From contig JASXTE010000017.1 of assembly GCA_030280995.1 (NCBI GenBank), positions 3,322,001 to 3,386,000 of the forward strand: 64,000 nucleotides of DNA. Direction: 5' to 3'. A program made the position numbers and the translations under genes. How positions within the stretch are numbered: position 1 is the first letter of the stretch; each line of letters starts with the position of its first letter. The notes beneath the pieces were generated by a model, which ran no database searches, was not told the DNA's origin, and saw nothing but the letters and a program-made list of their open reading frames with translations. Source of the DNA: Hemileia vastatrix. Its lineage: Eukaryota > Basidiomycota > Pucciniomycetes > Pucciniales > Zaghouaniaceae. Of this stretch, positions 10,990 through 22,889 are shown piece by piece.

Positions 10990-13900
10990 TAGATAGTTTA
11001 CTTGTGTGCAAAGCAAACTATCTTATCTCTCCCAGTGCACAGAACCTCCATGTCTTAAGGACTGGAGTTGCCTTAAGCCGCTTGAGATTCATTCTTTTTA
11101 AGGAGGATATCCCCTTCAGTTGTCTTATAGACTCTGGAGCTTCAATTTCTTTTGTTAGTTTATCTTTTGCCGAGAAGCTTCAACTAACATTTACAGATAT
11201 CGATCGAACTCCAATCTATTTGGTCAAATCAGAGGAACCCAAATATTGGGTAAGTAAGAAAGTTTTATGGGTTTTCAACTTTCCGAACTTTCCCCCCTTC
11301 AAGTGGGAATTATCAGTCTTGGACGCCCCAAGGATGGACGATACCATTCTTGGCCATGACTTTTTAACGCATTGGAATCCCGAAATTGATTGGACTAAGA
11401 AATTGATCGCCCCACGCTCTAAGTATATTTCTGATTCTTCAATGCAAGTCAATAGGGAGTTAAACAACCCGCCTGACAATGTCCTGCTAGAGGACAAATC
11501 TCTGCCAGATGACTTGCAAGCATCTGATTTTTCTCTAAATGAGCAATTGGCTAACCCTTCTAGCTCGATATCTTCACTCGAAGAGGATTTAAATTGCCTC
11601 GAAGTAATCAAATTCTGCTCTCTCAATACAGGTATCCCCTCAACAGATTCTCTTGAAGATGAAGAGGACGACCAAATCAACGTTGAAGCCATTAAATCAA
11701 CTCTACCGGAAATCTACCACGATTTCCTCAATGTTTTCTCAATCCACAAGGCCGATAAGTTACCACCTCATCGACCCTACGACCATCAAATAGAGTTAAT
11801 AGGCCCAGTACCTCGGGCAGGTCCCGTCTATTCTTTGTCAAAGGACAAATCTCAAGTTCTTTGAGACTACATTGCAGAGAATGTAGACAAAGGTTTCATC
11901 AGAGCCAGTAAATCTCCAACCGTCTCCCCTGTCCTCTTTGTAAAAAAGAAGGACGGTAGTCTTAGGTTGTGTGTTGACTATAGAAAGCTCAACACAGTCA
12001 CTAAGAAGAATGCATATCCTGTTCCTCCTATGTCATTACTTCTTACCCTTTTCAATGGTGCTAATTTCTTTTCTAAAATTGATCTTAGAGGCGCTTACAA
12101 TCTGATTCGCATTGCAGAAGGTCATGAACCACTGACTGCAATGCGCACTAGATTTGGTAGTTTTGAATATTTAGTTATGCCTTTTGGATTATGTAACGCA
12201 CCTTCAACTTTTCAAACTTTTGTTAATGACATCTTCCAAGATGTTGTCGAAAAATTTGTTGTTGTCTATTTAGATGATATTTTAATTTTCTCGAAGACAC
12301 TGGATGAACATATTCATCATGTTCGACAGGTCCTAAATTGTCTTCGAGATCATGGTCTCTACGCCAAGCATAATAAATGTGAATTCCACCTCAAATCAAT
12401 TGATTTTTTGGGTTTTACATTGTCCACTGACGGTTTAGTCATGGATGACAAAAAAGTCCAGAAAATCTTGGAATGGCCTGAGCCCAAAAACATTAAATCG
12501 CTCCAAGGATTTTTGGGTTTTGCAAACTTCTATAGAAGATTTATTAAAGATTACTCTAAAACTATTTCAAATCTTACTTCTCTTCTTAGAAAAGACATTC
12601 CTTTTGTTTTTACTTCTACAGCACGAAAGGAATTCGAAGCACTAAAAACGGTGTTCACCACAGCCCCAATTCTTCGACATTTTGATCCTTCTGCCTCGAC
12701 AATTGTTGAGACAGATGCAAGCGATTATGCTATTGCAGGGGTCATCTCCCAATTAAATCCTGAAACAAATTTGTTTCATCCTGTTGCTTTTGAGTCACGC
12801 AAACTCATAGCCGCAGAATTAAATTATGAAATTCATGACAAAGAGCTTTTAGCTATTATCCATTGTCTTAGAAAATGGTGTTCTTTTCTTCTCAGCCTAG
12901 ATAGTCCTTTTCAAATTTTAACAGATCATAATGCTTTAAAATACTTCATGTCTTCTAAAGTGTTAACCAGGCGTCAAGCCAGGTGGGCTGAATTTTTGTC
13001 TGAATTTTCCTTCTCTATTTCCTATCGCCCAGGTAAAAACTGCATTGTCCCAGATATCTTGTCACGTCGGGACGACGTTTACCCACAGCGGGGGGACGCA
13101 TTTGCTGACAAGAACCCAGCAAATGTGCAATCAATCTTCAACGAATCAATGTTAGCGACTCATCAACTTAATTCAATGACAATTCAATCTTTTCAAAATC
13201 CACTATCCAACATCCTCGAAGCTCAGTCGAAGGACGAATATTGTTTAGGGTTAAAAGACAAAATACTCTCAAAGCAAGGGGCCAAAAGATTTAGTATTGA
13301 ATCAGGTCTATTAGTCTTCAAAGGTAGAGTAGTCATACCCGACAACAATGAGATAAAATTATGGATTTTCAACAGTCGACATGATTCTCCATTAGCTGGT
13401 CATTTTGGGGTTGATAAAACCTACCAGTTAATAGCGAGGGATTTCTTCTGGCCAGGTATGACCAGGGAAATCAAGGCCTATATAAAAGCTTGTTACGAAT
13501 GTAATAGGAATAAGGCTCCCCGTCACCGGAAGCATGGGTTGCTTCAACCACTTCCTATTCCCTCTAAACCTTGGGAATCTTTATCAATGGATTTCATTTC
13601 TCAACTTCCTTTTTCTAATGATTTTGATGCTATATTAGTAATAGTAGATAGATTTTCAAAAATGTCTATTTTCATTAAAACCACTACTACTGCTACAGCA
13701 GAAGATTTGTCAAAATTGTTTCTAGAATATGTATTTTCCAAACACGGCTTACCAAATGATATTATTTCAGATAGAGGCTCATTGTTTGTATCCACATTCT
13801 GGACCCAACTGTGTCAACAACTCAATATCACGAGGAACCTCTCCACGGCCTATCACCCTGAAACCGACGGTCAAACAGAAAGAGTTAACCAAATCCTCGA

Positions 13901-14636
13901 ACAATATCTTCGAATGTATGTCAGTTACCAACAAGGCGATTGGACCACATGGTTACCATTGGCCGAATTCGCTTATAATAACTCGACTCATTCTTTGACA
14001 CAACAATCTCCCTTCGAAACCATTCATGGACGACATCCTCAATTCAAATCAATCCATGTAGGAACTAATCATCCTGCGGAACATTATCTTTGAACTATAT
14101 CACGACTCCAAGAAGAACTTAAAACAAATTTGGAATCAGCGATTCAAAGATACAAGGAACAGGCCGACAAACATTGACAATCTGCTCCTTCCTTTAAACC
14201 AGGCGACAAAGTATGGCTCAATGCACGAAACATTCGAACAACACGACCATCAAAGAAACTGGCTGAAAAGCGCTTGGGACCATTCAAAATCGACTCTGAA
14301 GTCTCTAAAACTGCATTTCAACTCAAGTTACCTCCTAAATGGCAGGCGATTCACCCTGTTTTCCATGTATCTCTCCTGGAACTGGCTCGAGAAATATACC
14401 CGGGCAAGAACCAACCCCCTCCGGAACCGGTCAATGTAGAAGATCATCTAGAGTGGGAAGTAAGTCCTATCCTTGATTCAAGAATGCGCAAGGGGAAACT
14501 TCAATACCTCGTGGAATGGGAAGGCTTCCTCAATGACTCGGACAAAACATCCTGGGAACCAGCCATCAATGTTTCTAACGCCCCTGAACTCCTAAAATCT
14601 TTTCATTTGAAATATCCTTTAAAACCAAAACCTTAA
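10986..14636 (+). pseudogene. pol: G1 pol polyprotein: PR-RT-RH-IN-chromodomain (three TGAs)
   Basis: The pol frame is -1 relative to gag and runs from the heptamer to the stop at 14634-14636. Protease has LIDSGAS near 11130. Reverse transcriptase has LCVDYRKLN near 11970 and the catalytic YLDD near 12270. RNase H starts VETDASDYAIAG near 12710. Integrase has the H..H..CYEC zinc domain near 13380-13500, then catalytic D (MDFISQLP), D (ISDRGS) and E (TDGQTERVN). A chromodomain (LQYLVEWEGF) ends the protein. The only interruptions are TGA at 11862, 14091 and 14175; each fits an Arg CGA codon changed by one C-to-T step. No indels break the frame over about 1,215 codons. Confidence 0.92.
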
Positions 14637-14639
14637 AAT

Positions 14640-15560
14640 TTCTTTTATTTAAATTTTCTTTTCTTTTTCTTTCTTTCTTTTTCTCGTAAAAATCTAAAAC
14701 ACCTCTTAAATTTCTTAAGCCTTGTTTTCTTTTTTCTCCTCTTCTTTTCTTTCTTCTCCTTCTATAAAAATTTCCTCCAAAACCAACTAAAATTAAAATT
14801 AAATAAAATAAAATAAAATAAAATAAAATAAATAGAATAAATATAAATAATAAAATAAAATAAATAGAATAAACATAAATAATAAAATAAAATAAATAAA
14901 AAAAAACTCTTAAATCTCTCTAAATCTTTTCTTTCTTTTCTTTTTCAATTCTCTAAATACATTCTTTCCTTAAATTTAAAATTCTCTTTAAAATTTTCTT
15001 TTCTAAAAATTTATTCTTGCTTTAAAATTTTCTTTCCTTCGAACCATCAAATCTTATACGACACGACCATTTCATCGAACTTAACTTCAACCTCTAAATC
15101 TCCCTATAAAAATTCTTCGAACAAATGATTCTTCTTTTCAAATTCTCTTTAAATTCTAAATTCTGTTTTTCTGTTTTTTTCTTCTTTCTTCTTCCTCTCT
15201 TTTCAACTAAAAAATTCCTAAAAAAAAAAAAAAAAAAAAAAATCAATCAACAACTTTTTGCAAATAACAAATTCTTCTTTCATTAAATTCTCAATTTAAC
15301 AAACTCATCTCAATCACCAACCGTTTCTTTTTCTCTCTCTTTTCTTACATAAATTTTTTCTTTTAAAACCTTAAAACTTCCTTCAATTAAATAACTTTTT
15401 TTTTCTCTTTCTTTATTTAAATTTCTTCTTTCAAATTCTAAAAGCAAAATTTTATTTAAAAAAAAAACTTCTTTTTTTTCTTTTTCTCTCTCTCCCAAAT
15501 CTTATAAAATTAATAATATTCACCTACAATAAAAAAATAAAATAAAATAAAACTAAAATA
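14640..15560. repeat. Low-complexity tract in G1 3' region
   Basis: Pyrimidine-rich (CTTT/TTCTT) blocks on the plus strand alternate with TAAAATAAAAT repeats and a poly-A run at about 15220-15241. No coding potential. Because the antisense gene ends at 15601, this is also its possible 3' untranslated region. Confidence 0.7.
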
Positions 15561-15600
15561 CAATTCTACTTTTCTACTTCTTTACATCTCTCTTTTTATT

Positions 15601-16553
15601 TCAAATTTTTTCTTTTAATTTTTCTTGAACCAATCTTTTCATCTTCTCCAAAACTACCCTTATCTCCTTCCTGCATTTCTCAAATACCTCCTCCTCTCCT
15701 ACCGGAACCACCTTTCCAATCTCCAAGAGTTCCTCTGCCACGTCGAAGGAAGCATCGTCGATAATTGTGTCGACCTCCCCACACAACTCTTCTGCGAACC
15801 TTACTCGTCGACCTTGACGAGGTTTCTTTGACCACACCTGGTCCAGTGTGTCTTCAGGTTCTTCGACTACACCCGTGACCGGAGGGTTTGCCTCAGTTGG
15901 TAAAAACGGCGCAGGCTCCCCAATCGGGTCTTCAAGGGTATTCGATGTCTAAACAAAACTCATCAGTAACCTCATCCTCAAAAAAATAACAATTAAAAAC
16001 TTACCTTGAAGATGGGGTCAGGTTCTAAGAATAACCTTGGCGCCACCTCTACCTCTGCTTCTCTTTCCTCCTCGTCGTCTTCGATGACCACCCGTCGTTT
16101 CTTGGGTGCCCGCCCTGGAACAGGGACTTCATCTTCATCTTCCTCCACCAATTCGTCGACCTCTTCTTCGACACCCCGCTTCGAACTCGTGGCCTGGGTT
16201 ACCCAGGTGGTGATCTCATTGTCAAGCTCCTTATCATTCTCCCCCACCAATTGTTCATCTTCAACCGAGACATCCCAAATGTCTTGGACCACCTCCTTTG
16301 TTTTAGGGATTACCCAAAACTTGGTCTTGGTAAACCGTTGTTCGATCTCTGCGTTCTTCGTCAACGCATCGCACGCCACTCGTCGCCAACGGCAAAACTC
16401 CCATTTCTGGCGAGGGCCTCAAGTCGCCGTACTTTTGACACAAAAGTATTCCATGCTTTCACAAGCCGTGCAAGTTTGGGAAAATTGTTGCGTAATCATT
16501 CCCCCATCCACTTTAGGGTGTGGAGGCGTAGGTGTGGGAGTAGGGCAATTCAT
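15601..16553 (-). pseudogene. Antisense accessory ORF of G1, two exons, one TGA
   Basis: On the strand opposite to gag-pol, an ATG at 16553 opens a frame of 183 codons to 16005, then a 56-bp intron (15949-16004; AAG|GTAAGT ... GTTTAG|ACA, phase 0), then 115 codons to a TGA at 15601-15603. The one interruption is an in-frame TGA at 16419-16421 that fits CGA changed to TGA. Visible features are a proline-rich start, a cysteine cluster (C-x2-C-x6-C, then C-x6-C after the stop), an acidic middle with the basic run KKRR, and a C-terminal coiled-coil-like helix. The frame stays open upstream into the LTR to about 16742, so a longer N-terminus is possible. The family is not recognised; cysteine spacing suggests a zinc-binding nucleic-acid protein. 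It would need a promoter in or near the 3' LTR. Confidence 0.6.
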
Positions 16554-16639
16554 TATAAAAGGGAAATTAATAAATAAGGAAAAAATTATAGAAGATGGCT
16601 CAAGCTCAACAGAGTTCGCGATTCTTATACCCGGGCATC

Positions 16640-17410
16640 TGTCACGTGCCACGTGACACTCGAGGCAAAAGCAGCTCATTAAATCCATAATATCGAGTCC
16701 TAAATCTATACTCGAAGCGCAGAAAGCAATTCTCCATAGCAACTGTGATTCCCCTTTGTGTACTTACTATTTAACTGCGCTAGCCTAAACTCTAAATCTA
16801 AATTAGTCAATCTCCCAATAGGGTGCCTTAGTCTCCTTTTCAATAAGCGACGCACAGCGCTAGGATCAACGTAATAGTACAGTAGTAGTTTTCATTAAAG
16901 TTTTGTTAATTAATTAAAAAGGGGTAAATTGAGCATGGACGGATATTTAGCGAAGAGGGTCTAAGTGTATGTTAGTAATGGTCAATGGTATGGGAATGGT
17001 GCGATGAAAGGGAGGTCAATGCGAGGAGGAATAAAGGATATAAAAGGGTTGGGTATTTGGTTCGATATTCCTTAGAATTAAATTATAAAACGTATTTACA
17101 TTAATAGTGGTAAAATCTTTAAGTTAAATCATTGTTATTGTATCTTTCTTTTATTTTCTCAATATTCATTTCTAAATCCTAAATCTTTGATTATTGAGTT
17201 TCCAACCCTTCGTGAGATCTTAAGAATTCCTATTACCTTTGAAACTATTTTATAATTCTTCTCGAACGAACCTCGAACCTGTAGCTCTTACTTCGAGTGA
17301 CCTTTGAATCACTTCCTCGAATCATTCCTCTGTGCTTCGAAGAAGTTTCTAAATCCCTCATCTCACTTTCAGGAACATCCTCAACCTTGTGCGTAGGTCG
17401 TCCGGTGACA
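16640..17410 (+). repeat. 3' LTR of G1
   Basis: It starts TGTCACGTGCCACGTGACA, a perfect palindrome containing two CACGTG E-boxes, and ends GTCCGGTGACA. The first E-box is absent from the 5' LTR (CATGCG), and both forms can derive from CACGCG by different CpG transitions. TCAAC follows directly at 17411-17415. Confidence 0.95.
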
Positions 17411-17415
17411 TCAAC

Positions 17416-17642
17416 CCTTTCTTAAACTTATTTCATTTCATTTTTCATTTTCCTTCCCCTTCCCCTTTTCATTTTCCTTCTCATTTTCTTTTTCTTTTTC
17501 ATTTTCATTTTCATTTTCTCATTATTATTATTATTATTATTTATTCCACACATTCTTACAAACTATGATGTGATCAGTGATAATCAAAACTATATAAATT
17601 AATCAATCAATTAATATGGTTTATTTCGCCAAAATAAACATG

Positions 17643-17682
<40 letters not shown>

Positions 17683-17774
17683 TTTTTTTAAATATATAGA
17701 TCTGGGTATATGAACCACCATTTCACACCACATCAAAACTCAAAAACCCCACCGACCCCAACACCCTCACACAA
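17416..17774. repeat. Low-complexity spacer with (TA)n
   Basis: CTTTTCATTTT-type repeats (about 17430-17520), an ATT run, and (TA)n at about 17646-17680 lie between G1 and the 3' end of the Fcf2 gene. No gene is seen. Confidence 0.8.
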
Positions 17775-18266
17775 TCATCCTTTCCTCCTCTTTTCTTGTA
17801 ACCGTTTCCAAAACCCTTTCCCACCACTTTTCCCAGCTTTCTCAACTTCATCTTTAAACTTCTTCTTAGTCCAATTCTTAGCTTGTTCATCTTGTAATAA
17901 AGCATCAACACTATTTTTCACAAGGTTTTTTTTTATTTTTTCGATTGACAAGGAAAAAAGAAGAATATGAAAAAAGTTAGCATATACATATATATATATT
18001 CTTCTGTAGCGGGTACTCTCTACATTCTATTATAATCTATTCTGACTTTTCTTACCAAAAAGAAAAAAAGAAAAAACTTACAAACTTCGTTTCTTAGGTA
18101 TCACTTCCTTGTGAGTCGACGCACGTTGGCCAGAAGGAATGATGTGTCCGAATTGAAATCGTTGAGGTAAAGGTTCTTTCAAGGCTTTTGTAATTCCACC
18201 TTTATAAAACCTTTTAGGATCCATATTATTGTGTAACCTAACCACATATATATATATATATACCGA

Positions 18267-18303
<37 letters not shown>

Positions 18304-18700
18304 GTTACAATCTGGATACTTCATCCTTTAAAAACTAAATCTTAACTTCTTCTTATAAAAAAAGTAAAAATAAATTTACCGAAGTGCTTGAATTTCTCTT
18401 TTAACTTCACTAGTGATTTCAGGTTGAGGCAATGTATGCCAATTCTTATCATTCATACTCGTTTCCATTGTCGGTTGCTTTTGTTGTTGTTGAGAACGGT
18501 GGCGAGATTTCTTTGATTTAGAAGGATCTATGGGTAAAAGTCCGAATCGATCACGAGGCATGGTATTGAAATCTTGATAATTTTTTGGAACAATTGGGTC
18601 ACCAGATATTTTAGATGTGGAATTGGTTTCGACAAATAGAGGCTTGGATAGATTTTGGAAGCTTAAGCTTTGTTTCATTCATACACACATATAGAGAGAG

Positions 18701-18745
<45 letters not shown>

Positions 18746-20316
18746 CAGATAGAAAAAAAGATGCAAGGTAAAAAATCAGTCAGGAGAACACTTCTACACA
18801 CATATATTCCTCAGAATTTGATGACTCACTCTGAAAGGTTTTGATCAGACATTTCAAGTGGTATAATATTTTGATCAGATTCAACTATATTCACTTTTTC
18901 AGGAGAACCATGGAGGTATTTCGCTTTAGCTTTTGCTAGTAAATCATTTAATTGAACATCAGACTCTAAATCCAACTCCGACCCCGAATCTGTATCGGAA
19001 TCTGTATCGGAATTCGCTTTGGAAGTTTCAGAGAAGGATTCCATAGAAAAATCATCATCGTCCTCATCATCATCACCATCGTCCTCATCGTCATCACCAT
19101 CGTCCTCACCATCATGATCATCGTCACCATCACCATCACCGATCGCAACTTTCTCAGAAGAAGCAGTGGATGTGACTGGCATAGAATCATTCTCAATCAA
19201 AACGTCTTGTTCTGTGGGTTTAGCATGATCAAGTGAGAATGATTCTAATGATGCAAAGTCAGATCTGGTCAAATTGGAAGGAGAAGGACAATCATCAAGG
19301 TTGGAGGATGATGATGATCCTTGTAAGGTCTCGACAATTAAATCCTTGATAGGAGTATGTTGAGTTGTCACTTGATGATCGCCATGCTGGCTGGAAGATT
19401 CAACAATCAAAGGATCTTTTGAAGATGATGTTTGATTGACTTCAAGAACAACATCCGTCCTAACTGATATTGGCAGAGTTTTAAATGAAGTACAAGGTGA
19501 CGGTGGACGGCTAGAGGGCTGAGATCGACATGATACACTACTATCTAATGGATTTTGTTGAGTTGATTGGTTCTCATTTGAGCAAACGGAACTAGGCATT
19601 TCAAGATTTAATGAACTCTGCCCAATTTCAAAGTGTGTAGAAGAATCCAGAAAAGTGGATAATTGAAAATGATGATGGTGAACGATTTGGTGTGGATCTA
19701 AGGAGATTTGGGAAATGTTGGGTTTGACTTCTGAAATACATGAATCGGAGAGACCTTCCTCTTTAAAGTCGGCCACTGAGAGTGGAACGGTAAGGGTATG
19801 ATGGATGTGAGAGGATGATAACAAACTGGACTTTTTTGATGGAGTCAAGTCCAAAGAAGATGCTTCAATGAGGGTATTGTGCAAGTCTTGGCACTTTTTA
19901 GAGGATTCGGATAAGATAGGACTAGGACTCAAAGCCACCTGTTTGACGAAGAATTGTAAATCGAGAGGAGCAGATTGAGGAGATTTGATAAGACGGCCTA
20001 TTTGATGAGGTGTTTGTGAATCAAGGACGTGCTGATCGGATGGAGGACATGGAGTGGAAGGAAGAACCACTTGACAGCAAGAATCGCGATTAGAAGCGGA
20101 CGAAAGAGACTTCAATGGAATTCTAGGAGACGATTTGGAAGTTGAAGAGGAGACGAAAGCAGAATCGGAGTTACGGCGGCGCAGACTGGAGGAGGTACTG
20201 GAAGAACGCCTCGCCACCGGAGACGACGAAAGGATGGAGAGAATTTTTTCAGGATTGTCGAAGGGGAGGAGGACCGGAGCACCGGTGCGCTCGGAGCCGG
20301 CGCGAGTGGTGACCAT
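17775..20316 (-). CDS. FCF2: Fcf2-domain pre-rRNA processing protein (DNTTIP2-like), 4 exons
   Basis: Join 20316-18830, 18667-18380, 18237-18082, 17910-17775; phases agree and give about 688 residues. It starts MVTTRAGSER, as the DNTTIP2/TdIF2 relatives do. A long Ser-rich disordered region follows, then a strongly acidic Asp/Glu block (19020-19140), LNDLLAKAKAKYL, and the Fcf2 domain: NWHTLPQPEITSEVKREIQ, then MDPKRFYK, then the junction-spanning KKRSFVDALL, ending SGGKGFWKRLQEKRRKG. Fcf2 acts in the nucleolus in early cleavages of the 35S pre-rRNA leading to 18S. Introns of 162, 142 and 171 bp are GT-AG; the first holds a (GT)n microsatellite. Alternative acceptors six bases apart exist for exon 2 (18667 or 18661). 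Exons 2-4 are certain by homology; joining exon 1 is inference from phase, acidity and architecture. Confidence 0.85.
18700..18745. repeat. (GT)n microsatellite in FCF2 intron 1
   Basis: About 19 GT dinucleotides followed by a GA-rich stretch, inside the 162-bp first intron. Length variation here would change the polypyrimidine/AG spacing of that intron. Confidence 0.9.
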
Positions 20317-21084
20317 TGTGGGTGAAGGAAGAAAGAGAAGTGGAGCGGATGGGAGGAAGATAATTTATGTTCATTCAGCAAAACTCACAATCACCACCCT
20401 CATCACTGCTTCTTTCTCTTCTTTCTCTGCTAATGATCATCCTGCTTCTTCTTCCATACCCTTTCATGCTATTTATTTATAACTTTCCATATCATCCAAC
20501 TCCATCTTTTTGTCTTTCAACTCTCAAATTTAAATTCATTTATCATCTTCATCCAAAAATTATAATTAAAAATAAAATGATCCATCATCCATCTGTTGTA
20601 ACCTACTCAACTACGCCGCAGTACCCTAACTACAGCATGGATATACACTAAGCTGTATAATGATTGACAGGAGGAATAAAATAATCAACGCTCTCCCCCT
20701 TTCTTCATTCTCTTGTCCCTGCCACAATACCATCATTATAATTCATCCTTATAAAAAACATTAAAAATAACAATATAAATAACCTTTTTTAAAAAAAAAC
20801 ATATACATAAGCTTCTCTAAAAAAATACAAATAACCTTCATTAAAACACATAAAAAAACAACAACAAATAAATAACCTTTTTTTTATAAAAAAAACGTAA
20901 AAAAACAACAATAAAAATTATATTAATAATAAAAAAAATATTAATAAAAAACCTCCATTTTTTTAAGAAAAACAACTACTACTACTACTACTACTACTAC
21001 AATAAAAATTATTTTTTTATAAAAAAATAAATAACAATGAAAATAACCTTCTTATTAAAAAAACAACAAATAAATAACCTTCTT
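20317..21084. other. FCF2 upstream region; simple repeats
   Basis: The interval contains the presumed FCF2 promoter (CT/TCTT-rich when read toward the gene) and then AT-rich sequence with (ACT)n at about 20973-21000. Plus-strand open frames at 20135-20651 are antisense to or upstream of FCF2 and have no recognisable product. Confidence 0.5.
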
Positions 21085-21298
21085 TGTCAGCCAGGCTATC
21101 TCAGGAGCTCAATAATTTATATAATAAATTACTGAAACCATATAAGGGAATAACACTATGTAATTACAATAAATTATTTTATTAAATAATAGAATTATAA
21201 ATATTTTATGAATAAATAAAATTTATAAATATTTTATGAATAAATAAAATAATTATTATATTTAATTTTATTATTAAAATAAGTTTTATTACATAAAC
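21085..21298 (+). repeat. Partial tandem duplicate of LTR-A 5' end
   Basis: It begins TGTCAGCCAGGCTATCTCAGG and repeats the first ~214 bp of the adjacent LTR-A before that LTR restarts at 21299 with the same sequence. It is a head-to-head-start tandem partial copy, either from nested insertion with loss of the rest or from replication slippage. Confidence 0.75.
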
Positions 21299-22478
21299 TG
21301 TCAGCCAGGCTATCTCAGGAGTCCAGTAATTTATACAATAAATTACTGTAATCATATAGAGGAATAACTTTATGTAATTACAAAAAATTATTTAAATAAA
21401 ATTATAAATATTTTGTGAATAAATAAAATAAATATTATACTTAATTTTATTATTAAATAAATTGTATTACATAAACAAATATAATATTCTATAATATCAT
21501 GGCGTAATTTGTATGTATAAATAAATTATTCAAAATTATATTATAAGTGTAAATTTAGTTTACACTGTAATTACAATTTTAATAATAACATTTATATAAA
21601 CTAAATACAACTTATCATATAATAATATCCATCAATATTTGGCGCTTCCTTGACCCTTAATTTTGTCACTAATATTACTAAATTAATTTAATATGATTAA
21701 ATTTAATTGCTCATGTTAAAAAAATTACTGTATTAAATTAATTAGTTGTTCAATTAATTTAATAGTTAATTTACTTGAAATAGTTAACTTACCATTGCTT
21801 ATACTGAGTGAAGATTATTTAAACACGTAAAAATAATTCCTTTTATTTTAATTATACTTTTTTAGCTATTTTTATTCCCTCTTTAGATTTCTTTCTCATA
21901 GTTCTCATTTTCCATACTCACGTAGTTATTTGTTATATCAATTCTATTCTTTTTTAGAAATATCTGATGGGAAAATTTTTTTGCTTAATCACGGGTTTAT
22001 TTTCATTGTTTTTAATTAAATTTTTTTAATTATTTCTTTCACATTATTTTACCTTTTTGTACTTACTATTGGAACGCTCCAGAAGATCCTCTTGCCTATA
22101 AAAGGGGTTTGGAAATTTCTCTGGTAGCTCATTACTTATTATACACTCACTTAAACATATTTTAAATATACTATTTTTATTTATTATTTTTATTAGTTCT
22201 ATATATCTAATTTAAATACTATATAAATAACTATAGGTTGCTTTAAGTCTAATAATACTATCATTGACTGTCACGCATTGAATAATAACTATTAATTATA
22301 ATATATTACAATTTAAATAATTCTTTACAATTTTGTCAACTCTTCAAACTCTCTTGTCGTCCCCTCTTCTCAAACTACAAATATTATATATTTATTACTC
22401 ATATTTATAATATATTATAGTTCCTCCTCCTACTGTCCCTTTTCCTTCTTCTTCTCCTCCTTCTTCTAGACGACCGGC
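21299..22478 (+). repeat. 5' LTR of a Gypsy family-A element
   Basis: It starts TGTCAGCCAGGCTATCTCAGG and ends near TCTAGACGACCGGCC. It resembles the LTRs at 3798, 48798 and 59672 and has GCCTATAAAAGGGG near 22095. It is followed by a retrotransposon leader (22479-22889), so it is a 5' LTR rather than a solo one. The rest of the element is replaced by the G2 insertion and is not seen again. Confidence 0.7.
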
Positions 22479-22889
22479 CCTTAATTGAGGACCTTTCCGA
22501 ATGACAACAACGAAAACTTGCGACGAACAACAAAGCACATGGACCACCCAAGCCAAAAAGTAAACTTTTTGCCACGACCGTGTTTCAAACTTGGGTTTGA
22601 TAGTTTAGGTTTATATTAAATTAAATTATATATTATTTTGAAGTGATTTTACGATCACTATAGTAAGTTCACCTTTGCACCTCTCACTCATAGTACTATA
22701 TTTTTACTGCAATAACAGTGTTTGTGGCTTAATTGCTGACTCACTGAGTGTAAGTTCTCATTATATTAAAATTTTTTTTTCCTAGTTGACCATAATAGAG
22801 TAAAACTCTTAGTCCTAGAAGACAATTAATATTTAATAAATTATTAAATTAATTTTATTATTATTTTTTGTATATTGGTTGACCATAAT
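22479..22889 (+). other. Truncated leader of family-A Gypsy element
   Basis: TTGAGGACCTTTCCGAATGAC matches the sequence just after the 5' LTR of G2. Later it carries the CTAG-type leader hairpin at 22782-22818 (CTAGTTGAC ... GTCCTAG) also seen in G2 and G3. It is cut at 22889 by the G2 insertion. Confidence 0.65.

Larger units (their letters stand above)
8977..17410 (+). mobile_element. Complete Ty3/Gypsy chromovirus G1
   Basis: Two LTRs of 753 and 771 bp begin TGTCA and end TGACA. The element is flanked by the duplication TCAAC (8972-8976 and 17411-17415). Inside are gag with a zinc knuckle, then protease, reverse transcriptase, RNase H, integrase and a chromodomain in Gypsy order, then a pyrimidine-rich tract and an antisense ORF with an intron. 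LTRs differ at 13 positions plus an 18-bp indel, so insertion is fairly recent, but in-frame TGA codons make this copy defective unless read through. No obvious tRNA-type primer site (TGG) follows the 5' LTR. Confidence 0.95.

Noticed and set aside
16006..16656. 216-codon Ser-rich plus-strand open frame
   Set aside because: It is the shadow of the antisense two-exon ORF. The minus strand has the splice signals, acidic/coiled-coil composition and cysteine cluster; the plus frame is only poly-Ser from the complement of Asp/Glu codons.
16640..16658. E-box palindrome at the G1 LTR tip as a regulatory site
   Set aside because: The 5' LTR lacks one E-box, and both versions can derive from CACGCG by CpG decay, so the perfect palindrome is probably a mutation product in the 3' LTR.
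18966..19196. Met-rich open frame within FCF2 exon 1
   Set aside because: It is a frame-shifted reading of the Asp/Glu-encoding GATGA repeats.
20135..20651. Plus-strand open frames upstream of FCF2
   Set aside because: One overlaps FCF2 exon 1 in antisense and the other is a low-complexity Leu/Ser/Pro frame from CT-rich promoter sequence.
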